DNA from: an uncultured Kineothrix sp.
GTDB taxonomy: Bacteria > Bacillota > Clostridia > Lachnospirales > Lachnospiraceae
Reading direction: 5' to 3'
NCBI GenBank assembly: GCA_910587275.1
Contig: CAJUMD010000022.1
Coordinates: 1 to 37,251, forward strand
DNA length: 37,251 bases
Below, piece by piece: positions 32,369 through 37,251 of the stretch. The position numbers and the translations under genes were made by a program. How positions within the stretch are numbered: the first letter of the stretch is position 1; every line of letters starts with the position of its first letter. Below the pieces are notes generated by a model. The model saw nothing but the letters and a program-made list of their open reading frames with translations. It searched no databases and had not been told where the DNA came from.

Positions 32369-33440
32369 TGTTTCGGAGGGGATTGGGGCAGCCGATTGCG
32401 GGCTGGAAATAAAAAAGAAGAAAAAGGATGATATTATTGTGGCGCTGGCAGGAAACCCCAATGTAGGAAAAAGTACGGTATTCAATGTCATGACCGGACT
32501 GCACCAGCATACCGGGAATTGGGCGGGCAAGACGGTGGAAAGCGCGCAGGGCTATGCTTCTTGCGGGCAGCAGGGTTATGTGCTGGTGGATATTCCCGGC
32601 TGTTATTCTTTACATACACGTTCGGCGGAGGAGGAAGTGGCAAGGGACTTTATCTGTTCCGGCATTCCCGACGTGGTGGCAGTGGTCTGTGACGCAGTAT
32701 GCCTGGAGCGGAGTATGGGACTGGTCCTGCAGGTGCTGGGACTGACAAAACGGGTGGTAGTCTGCGTGAATTTGATGGACGAGGCGGAAAAGAAGCGGAT
32801 ACGGATAGATTTGCATGGACTGCAGGAACGCCTGGGTGTTCCCGTGGTCGGGACGGCGGCGCGGGCAGGAGTGGGAATCAGGGAAGTATACCGCGCCATT
32901 GATGAAATGGCGGGGAAACAAGAGGGCGGCACCGTGGGGGAATGGGAAGAAAAAAACGGGGACGACGCCGCGGCTAAGCTGTGTCACGGGCTGGTGGAAT
33001 ACGGGGACGACGGTTATTTGGAGCCTGACCGCAGAAAGGACAGGATTTTCACGGGGAAATGGACGGCGGTACCGGTGATGTTCCTGCTTCTTTTGGGAAT
33101 TTTTTGGCTGACAATTGTAGGGGCAAATTATCCTTCCGAACTGTTGAGGACTTTTTTTTCATTTTTGGAAGGGAAACTGACAAATGGACTGCGTTGGCTT
33201 GGAGTACCGGAGACGCTCCGCAGCCTGGCTGTGGATGGGGTATACCGTGTGGTATCATGGATTGTGGCGGTGATGCTGCCGCCTATGGCAATATTTTTCC
33301 CACTGTTTACCGTTTTGGAAGATTCGGGTTATCTGCCCCGTGTGGCGTTTAATTTGGATAAATGCTTCAGGAAATGCCATGCCTGCGGGAAGCAGAGCCT
33401 TACAATGTGTATGGAGTGTGTATATCTGCAATTACCTTAA
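32355..33440 (+). pseudogene. feoB: feoB, 5' portion, interrupted by an integrative element
   Basis: This is the N-terminal part of the Fe(II) transporter FeoB. The G domain has G1 GNPNVGKS (33-40), G3 VDIPGCYSLH and G4 NLMD. The linker domain follows, then the first membrane segments (VMFLLLLGIFWLTIVGANY, SWIVAVMLPPMAIFFPLFTVL) and LEDSGYLPRVAFNLDKCFRKCHACGKQSLTMCM. Similarity stops there; the next residues (ECVYLQLP, then stop) are not FeoB. Complete FeoB proteins are roughly 600-800 residues and would continue with the GFGC-type motif and the second transmembrane half. The break lies next to a serine recombinase reading toward it, so this is an insertion, not a simple nonsense mutation. 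The remainder of feoB is expected beyond the window's right edge. Confidence 0.88.
33400..33436. other. Left attachment junction (attL) of the integrative element in feoB
   Basis: FeoB similarity ends within the codons for MCM (about 33405-33414), and the recombinase stop codon begins at 33434 on the opposite strand. The crossover should therefore lie in roughly 33405-33432. Two similar AATGTGTATGG/AGTGTGTATAT segments lie here. The exact core cannot be fixed without the other end or an empty site. Confidence 0.65.
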
Positions 33441-34796
33441 AACCATATCTATCCGGTCCCCGTCAATCACGATGCGTTCCACCATGTTGGCAAGGCAGGC
33501 GCGTTTTTCCTGCAGGTCCCCGTTTTCCAAAAGATCCAGGAAGCGGTTTTTGAACTTGAGGTAATCCTCCCGCGTGGGGGCGGACGGCGGTTCCTGCCGC
33601 ATTTCCTCCGCAAGGCTGTTTTTCTCCATGGTAAGGGCGTCAATCCTGCCCGATATCGTTTCCATCGGGATGCTGCCGAGCTGGTAGAGGTCGATTAGGT
33701 TCAGGATCTGTTTGTCTATTTCGGCGATTCTGCGGGAATGGTCCCTGGGGGCGGCAGCCTGTTTCCGTTCCGGTATGTCCTCGAAGCCCAAACCCGCAAT
33801 GTACTCCGTGATGTAGGCATCCAGCTCCGGTATTTTCCATTTCCTGTTTTTGCAGTCCGGGTCGACAATGTTCTTCCGGCTGCCCTTGGAACGGCTGTAA
33901 CAGGTGTAGTTCCCGTGTTCCCCGTGGTATCTTGCCCCGCACCGGCCGCAGAAAATGAGCCCGGACAGCAGGGTGGCCGCCTTAAAGGGGGAGCGCTTAA
34001 AGGAAGGGGCGTCCCGCCTGGAATTGGCAAAAATGTCCTGTACGGTGTCATACAGTTCCACGGGGATGATGGGTTCGTGGATACCCCGGTAGGATTTGCC
34101 CTGGAACTTCACCATGCCTATGTAGACATCATTCTGCAGGACATGGCGCACCAGCGTTTCACTGGTCCATGCCCCGTATTTCGTGACATACGTGTCCTGC
34201 ATGTACCTCCAGCAGTTATGCAGGGTATGCCCTTTGGCAAAGCGCCCATACAGATCCCTGACCTGGAGCGCCTCGTATTCGTTTACGATGAGCCTGCCGT
34301 CCACGTAGTCGTACCCCGTGGGGGCGGTGGGGCCGCCGTGGTAGAGCCCGTTTTTTGCCCGCCCGATCCTTCCCATGGTAAAACGTTCCGTAATCTGGTC
34401 TTTTTCCAACTGTGCGAACACGGAAAGGATGCCGATCATCGCCCGCCCAAAGGGGGTGGTGGTGTCAAAGTTTTCGTTGACCGATATGAAGTCCACATGG
34501 TTGGCCATGAATTTATCCTCGATGAGCATGAGGGTGTCCTTCTGGCTGCGGGAAAGACGGTCCAGCTTATAGACTATCACGACATCGATGGCGCCGGCAT
34601 CTATGTCGGCAAGCATCTGCTGCAGCGCGGGGCGGTTGGTATTGCCGCCGGAATAACCGCCGTCGGTGTAGAACTTTACGGGCGTGATGTCCTTCGCCCT
34701 GCAGAACGCCTGCAGGCGCCCGGTCTGCTCCTCGATACTGTAATTTTCCAACTGGTTGTCGGTGGATACCCTGACGTAACATGCGCCTTTTAACAT
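33432..34796 (-). CDS. Large serine recombinase (integrase)
   Basis: A 454-residue large serine recombinase. The N-terminal resolvase domain (about 1-150) has the nucleophile Ser11 in YVRVSTDNQ, with YKLDRLSRS and FGRAMIGILSVFAQLEKDQI. The Recombinase domain (about 155-260) includes RIGRAKNGLYHGG and an LVRHVLQNDVYIG helix. A zinc ribbon (about 285-330) has CGRCGARYHGEHGNYTCYSR and a further Cys. A coiled-coil region (about 360-430) and a C-terminal VERIVIDGDRI strand follow. Such enzymes integrate and excise phages and conjugative elements at specific att sites. It ends a few bases from the feoB junction, the usual place for an integrase. AAAGGAGG lies 7 bases before the ATG. Confidence 0.95.
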   Translation of the reverse strand: MLKGACYVRVSTDNQLENYSIEEQTGRLQAFCRAKDITPVKFYTDGGYSGGNTNRPALQQMLADIDAGAIDVVIVYKLDRLSRSQKDTLMLIEDKFMANHVDFISVNENFDTTTPFGRAMIGILSVFAQLEKDQITERFTMGRIGRAKNGLYHGGPTAPTGYDYVDGRLIVNEYEALQVRDLYGRFAKGHTLHNCWRYMQDTYVTKYGAWTSETLVRHVLQNDVYIGMVKFQGKSYRGIHEPIIPVELYDTVQDIFANSRRDAPSFKRSPFKAATLLSGLIFCGRCGARYHGEHGNYTCYSRSKGSRKNIVDPDCKNRKWKIPELDAYITEYIAGLGFEDIPERKQAAAPRDHSRRIAEIDKQILNLIDLYQLGSIPMETISGRIDALTMEKNSLAEEMRQEPPSAPTREDYLKFKNRFLDLLENGDLQEKRACLANMVERIVIDGDRIDMVLR

Positions 34797-34842
34797 GGTC
34801 CGCCTCCTTTCCTTCTGTTGCGACGTCGCAAGGTTTGTTCTG
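34788..34842. repeat. Recombinase leader repeat, copy 1
   Basis: A 55-bp segment covering the recombinase start codon, ribosome site and 5' leader. It contains the perfect 14-bp palindrome TTGCGACGTCGCAA (34818-34831). It recurs in the same orientation at 36277-36331 with three differences. Confidence 0.85.
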
Positions 34843-34865
34843 TCCGGTGTGCCGTATGACCATAT

Positions 34866-34893
34866 ATTATATCGAAAGAGAGCGGGGTGTCAA
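34866..34893 (-). promoter_or_regulatory. Promoter of the serine recombinase
   Basis: On the minus strand TTGACA (34888-34893) and TATAAT (34866-34871) are separated by 16 bases. Transcription would begin near 34859, leaving the palindrome at 34818-34831 inside the 5' leader, where a bound protein could block elongation or translation. Confidence 0.7.
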
Positions 34894-34994
34894 CAGAAAA
34901 CATCATCGGATTGCAGGACGGTAAAGCGGAAAAGCGGCACCGTTTGAAACACAATATATAGGAAAAACGGGTATGCTAAATTGCCATCTTGTGG

Positions 34995-35023
34995 TTGTGA
35001 ATTGTGATTTTTTAGGCTATAAT
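34995..35023 (+). promoter_or_regulatory. Promoter of the three-gene cassette
   Basis: TTGTGA (34995-35000) and TATAAT (35018-35023) have a 17-base spacer, facing the 35131-36237 genes and divergent from the recombinase promoter. Confidence 0.65.
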
Positions 35024-35037
35024 ATTACTGTAAAGTT

Positions 35038-35078
35038 AAAAGTGGCGTGTATTATTTGTAAATACTTGTCACTTTTTA
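35038..35078 (+). terminator. Terminator-like hairpin in the cassette leader (possible attenuator)
   Basis: AAAAGTG (35038-35044) pairs with CACTTTT (35070-35076), with inner pairs GTATT/AATAC, and the right arm ends in a T-run. It lies between the promoter and the first gene, so transcripts might end early unless readthrough is allowed. Confidence 0.5.
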
Positions 35079-35130
35079 TTGTACAGTTGGGGACATGAAA
35101 TCCGATTCATGACATAGATTTGGAGGAAAA

Positions 35131-35355
35131 ATGGGTAAAGAGGCTGATAAGGAAATGGATATACACAATTTGGAATCCATAAAAATAGGGTTCAGTGAAA
35201 GCGATTTTTTGCTTGTATTGAACGGTACGGAACAGGATTGCACGGGTGGGTATGCGGTAACAATTCCGATAGAGGCCATGAGACAAATAACGGATGGCTT
35301 TATGGAGTGCGGAAAGGAATACCAAAAGGCGTTTAATAAAAATATCGGATTTTAG
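35131..35355 (+). CDS. Cassette gene 1: small unknown protein
   Basis: A 74-residue acidic protein of no family I recognise. It has a charged N-terminus (MGKEADKEMDIHNLESIKIG), a beta-like middle (FLLVLNGTEQDCTGGYAVTIP) and a helical end (MRQITDGFMECGKEYQKAF). GGAGGAAAA lies directly upstream of the ATG. It is the first of three closely spaced genes (17-base gap to the next) behind a promoter and a possible attenuator. Base composition is clearly more AT-rich than the chromosomal genes left of 33430, which fits acquired cargo. The function is unknown. Confidence 0.65.
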   Translation: MGKEADKEMDIHNLESIKIGFSESDFLLVLNGTEQDCTGGYAVTIPIEAMRQITDGFMECGKEYQKAFNKNIGF

Positions 35356-35372
35356 AAAAGGGGGGATATAGT

Positions 35373-35906
35373 ATGACGGGAACTTCATATATTTATACGA
35401 GAGCAGTGGAAAACGGGATGCGGTCCCTGCAAAAGGCAGTAACGGAAATGCGGGTTATGAATGCCGAAAAAATTGTAAATGAAAGTACGGCATCAGTAAA
35501 TGCGTATAAAATGCTGACATTAAATATCGTGGCATCATGCAAAGACGGGTACAGCCAAAACAGGATGGTGGATATGATTGAGGCATGGTCACTGGATTTG
35601 AATAAATGCGGATGGCACAGGGAATTAATTGAGTTCTGCAAAAGTAAAAATGATATTGTGAAAGCAATAAGCGCAAAAAACGGCGGAAAGACAGAATTTA
35701 TCATTGTTATGGATGATTCATCGGTGGATGAGGTTCTTGAATACAATGGCTTTGCGTTTGATTTACGCAGGAAATATGATGAAATCCATGATTTTATGGT
35801 GCTGGACGTGAACACTTCCAACGGGATAGGGCAGATGTTTGAGGAAATAAATGTTTTATACGAAAGAGGTAGCCGGAGTGGGAACAGTACAGGATCACAG
35901 GAATAA
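35373..35906 (+). CDS. Cassette gene 2: unknown 177-residue protein
   Basis: A soluble, probably alpha/beta protein. A helical first half (about 8-85, with MRSLQKAVTEMRVMNAEKI) is followed by a region with WSLDLNKCGWHRELIEFCKSK, and a second half with EFIIVMDDSSVDEVLEYNGFAFD and YDEIHDFMVLD, which looks like alternating strands and helices with several conserved-looking acidic residues. I do not recognise a family. AAAGGGGGG precedes the ATG. Its 3' end overlaps the start of gene 3 by 29 bases (56 if gene 3 begins at ATG 35851), which indicates translational coupling and a joint role. Confidence 0.7.
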   Translation: MTGTSYIYTRAVENGMRSLQKAVTEMRVMNAEKIVNESTASVNAYKMLTLNIVASCKDGYSQNRMVDMIEAWSLDLNKCGWHRELIEFCKSKNDIVKAISAKNGGKTEFIIVMDDSSVDEVLEYNGFAFDLRRKYDEIHDFMVLDVNTSNGIGQMFEEINVLYERGSRSGNSTGSQE

Positions 35907-36237
35907 ATATACAGAGAATAAAGAAATATTGGAAACCTTATTTGACGCCGCCAATAAAAAGCACTGTAATTGGATTGCGACTATATGCTTTTATACGGTA
36001 GTGCATATGGTGGAGGCAAAGATGGCAAAAGAGCAGAATCTCCACAGCCACAGCCATAAGGAACGGGAAGAAATGATGTATAACAGTGGGCTGTTCAGCG
36101 CGAAAGTCCTTCAAATGTACAAGCAGTTGGAGAGTAACAGCAGGACTGCAAGATATCTGCCGGACAATATATCACCAACTATTGCAAATCAGATGCAGGG
36201 ATATGTGCAAAAAATAGAAAAAGAAGTAAGTACATAA
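35878..36237 (+). CDS. Cassette gene 3: HEPN-like protein
   Basis: A 119-residue helical protein. The segment HRNKYTENKEILETLFD, then HCNWIATICFYTVVHMVEA and HSHSHKEREEMM, resembles the HEPN layout: a first helix, a W-x-x-x-x-x-F-Y-x-x-x-H helix, and an H-x-x-R turn. HEPN proteins include toxin RNases and helper subunits of nucleotidyltransferase toxin-antitoxin and defence systems. A clear catalytic R-x4-6-H motif is not visible, so RNase activity is not claimed. GTG 35878 has AAAGAGGT 8 bases upstream; ATG 35851 in frame lacks such a site. It overlaps gene 2 and is followed by a strong terminator. Confidence 0.6.
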   Translation: MGTVQDHRNKYTENKEILETLFDAANKKHCNWIATICFYTVVHMVEAKMAKEQNLHSHSHKEREEMMYNSGLFSAKVLQMYKQLESNSRTARYLPDNISPTIANQMQGYVQKIEKEVST

Positions 36238-36266
36238 ACAGCCAGCCTTTGGGCTGGCTGTTTTGT
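36237..36266 (+). terminator. Rho-independent terminator of the three-gene cassette
   Basis: ACAGCCAGCC and GGCTGGCTGT arms with a 3-4 base loop begin right after the cassette gene 3 stop codon and are followed by TTTTG. Confidence 0.85.
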
Positions 36267-36276
36267 TTGCGTGTCT

Positions 36277-36331
36277 TTTTAACATGGTTCGCCTCCTTTC
36301 CTTCTGTTGCGACGTTGCAAGGTTTGTTTTG
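36277..36331. repeat. Recombinase leader repeat, copy 2, with orphan start codon
   Basis: The same 55 bp as 34788-34842 with three differences, including one that breaks the palindrome (TTGCGACGTTGCAA at 36307-36320). It keeps AAAGGAGG, the ATG and the first three recombinase codons (MLK), but then runs backwards into the cassette terminator, so the recombinase body is gone. The promoter found behind copy 1 is not part of the repeat. Confidence 0.85.
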
Positions 36332-36349
36332 AGCCAAATATACTTTACC

Positions 36350-36687
36350 TTATGGGGCGCCTGCAATTATGCTGCATACTTTTTCAACGCACTCTTCAAT
36401 TTTTATGGGATTCAAATGGCCGGCTTTATATAGAATAAGGCTTTTGTCCAAAGTGAAAATTTTGTTTGGACGGATATTGCTTTCTTGCCGGAGCGAACCA
36501 AAAGAAAAGTCAGACTGTAACAGGGGTATCGCATAGTTGTCCTTTACATTTTGGGAAGTGACCTGCAGCATGATATAATCGTCCCCCTTAAATCGGCAAG
36601 AACAACAGCGGGGCGCTTCTTGGAGGAACTTAAATCCGTAAACGGAAATGGGAGAACAACAATATCGCCTTTTATAAATCTTTCCAT
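36350..36687 (-). pseudogene. PemK/MazF-type toxin gene with a frameshift
   Basis: Reading from ATG 36687, the first frame gives MERFIKGDIVVLPFPFTD followed by LSSSKKRPAVVLADL, the typical PemK/MazF N-terminus. Near 36583-36592 (minus strand TTTAAGGGGGAC) the frame breaks. The following residues KGDDYIMLQVTSQNVKDNYAIP, then FSFGSLRQESNIRPNKIFTLDK and a VEKVCSI end, continue in the neighbouring frame to 36350. One base appears to be lost in the A/G run. PemK/MazF toxins are mRNA endoribonucleases. The start overlaps the antitoxin stop by 16 bases, as in normal toxin-antitoxin operons. As it stands the gene gives a truncated, probably inactive product unless slippage restores the frame. Confidence 0.8.
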
Positions 36688-36860
36688 GCTTCTTCCTCCT
36701 CATCACTAAGCCAATCTTTTGCCAAAGCCGGTTCACTTAAAAGTGAATTGCCCGGTTCTGTGCCATCCTTTAAAATGAATTTAATGAAGGCAAGAATTAT
36801 ATCGAGTTTACTTTCAGGTGCCGTGGAAACTAAATTTTCGATCATCTGCTGTTTTGACAT
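36672..36860 (-). CDS. Antitoxin-like protein of the PemK pair
   Basis: A 62-residue protein: MSKQQMIENLVSTAPESKLD and a membrane-unlike hydrophobic helix (IILAFIKFILKDG), then the acidic tail LLSEPALAKDWLSDEEEEAW, which has the S-x-x-L-A-K-D-W plus D-E-E-E-E-A-W pattern common in small antitoxins paired with PemK or similar toxins. AAGGAG is upstream of the ATG. The stop overlaps the toxin start. The acidic Trp-containing C-terminus is the expected toxin-binding part; a DNA-binding domain is not evident. Confidence 0.7.
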   Translation of the reverse strand: MSKQQMIENLVSTAPESKLDIILAFIKFILKDGTEPGNSLLSEPALAKDWLSDEEEEAWKDL

Positions 36861-36952
36861 GGGTATTCTCCTTTTTTTATGCTAAGCCCCTCTTTATCAG
36901 GGATTTATTGATAATGCAATAATAGCAGGGCCGGATTTCGATGGCATCAGAG

Positions 36953-37189
36953 CTATAAGTTTAGGTTTGGCTCTTTCAGTAATTCTTCTTGGGTGGTAAA
37001 CTCATGGCAATCCGGGTCGTTTGCTATGTCATTGAGCATTTTTAAGTCCCATTCATCGGGAGTAACTTCCTCAATATCTTCCCATGAACGTGGGGACAGG
37101 TTTTCGGCGACGAACTTCCATACTTTTTCCGCATCAGAGTCATTCATGACAGTGACGGCACCAAGTATCCTTTCTTTTATGGCATTCAT
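36953..37189 (-). CDS. Antitoxin-like small acidic protein, partner not seen
   Basis: A 78-residue acidic protein: MNAIKERILGAVTVMNDSD, then AEKVWKFVAENLSPRSWEDIEEVTPDEW and DPDCHEFTTQEELL. Its size, acidity and E-x-x-P-D-E-W type segment resemble antitoxin components common in Lachnospiraceae mobile elements, but I cannot assign a family with certainty. AGGAGGC lies upstream. No toxin gene follows on this strand before the PemK pair (about 90 bases of noncoding sequence lie between). A partner could have been lost or is not needed. Confidence 0.6.
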   Translation of the reverse strand: MNAIKERILGAVTVMNDSDAEKVWKFVAENLSPRSWEDIEEVTPDEWDLKMLNDIANDPDCHEFTTQEELLKEPNLNL

Positions 37190-37214
37190 GTAAAAGCCTC
37201 CTAGTATAATAATG

Positions 37215-37235
37215 ATATAGCCACAAGAGCTATAT
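37215..37235 (-). promoter_or_regulatory. Operator-like inverted repeat upstream of the 78-residue gene
   Basis: ATATAGC (37215-37221) and GCTATAT (37229-37235) are perfect 7-bp arms with a 7-base spacer, 25-45 bases before the start codon. This is the place expected for an autoregulatory site. Confidence 0.4.
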
Positions 37236-37251
37236 AGTTAATAAGTTACAA

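Noticed and set aside
33738..34793. A 351-codon plus-strand frame opposite the serine recombinase.
   Set aside because: It is a shadow of the recombinase, whose motifs and ribosome site fix the real strand.
1..37251. Search for tRNA, rRNA, CRISPR arrays and transposase genes.
   Set aside because: None was recognised by eye. The only recombination enzyme seen is the serine recombinase at 33432-34796.

Overview
This 37-kb window looks like a chromosomal segment of a spore-forming anaerobic Firmicute, most likely a Lachnospiraceae (Clostridium cluster XIVa) member. The reasons are gene content (pyruvate:ferredoxin oxidoreductase, flavodiiron protein, rubredoxin-flavin reductase fusion, CotS, YabP, YabQ, SpoIIE), strong AGGAGG ribosome binding sites, GTG/TTG starts, and gene order. 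The genus is inference. No rRNA, tRNA or CRISPR array is seen.

Layout. (1) 136-3477, + strand: a cobalamin-binding-type radical SAM enzyme, an isoprenyl-diphosphate-synthase-like protein, and a radical SAM gene of the spore photoproduct lyase type broken by an internal deletion. (2) 3502-6551: DUF2461 protein plus ECF sigma factor (- strand), a Cro/CI regulator (+), and a LytTR regulator whose receiver lacks the phospho-acceptor Asp (-). (3) 6952-11823, - strand: nifJ then fprA, for pyruvate oxidation and oxygen/NO detoxification. (4) 11866-12930: about 1 kb with no gene, holding two very long hairpin units that share a 160-bp core but have unrelated, self-complementary GC-rich arms. (5) 12931-25324, + strand: cca, a CotS-like kinase, a PEGA protein, then mazG-hup-rqcP-yabP-yabQ-divIC-spoIIE-tilS-hpt-ftsH, which follows the Bacillus yabN-ftsH order. 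A third long branched hairpin lies between spoIIE and tilS. (6) 25697-32368, + strand: a GH13 amylase-type enzyme, a YitT protein, a NodB deacetylase, a small unknown protein, an iron-sulfur aldo/keto reductase, high-molecular-weight rubredoxin (the expected electron donor to FprA), and feoA. (7) 32355-37251: feoB is cut after about 357 codons by an integrative element. Its large serine recombinase ends a few bases from the junction. The visible element carries an unknown three-gene cassette ending in a HEPN-like protein, framed by two copies of the recombinase leader, then a PemK-type toxin-antitoxin pair with a frameshifted toxin and an orphan antitoxin-like gene. The other element end is beyond the window.

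How the parts work together. NifJ reduces ferredoxin from pyruvate. FprA, fed by the rubredoxin domain of the Hrb-like protein, removes O2 or NO. The central block couples housekeeping (tRNA CCA end, tRNA-Ile modification, purine salvage, FtsH, HU, ribosome quality control) with sporulation. Promoter sequences there suggest separate control: a sigma-A/Spo0A-type promoter with a 21-bp spacer before spoIIE, and a sigma-E-like promoter embedded in the terminator hairpin before yabP.

The least explained items are the long hairpin units at 11900-12280, 12544-12865 and 20994-21217, and the cassette at 34788-36331.
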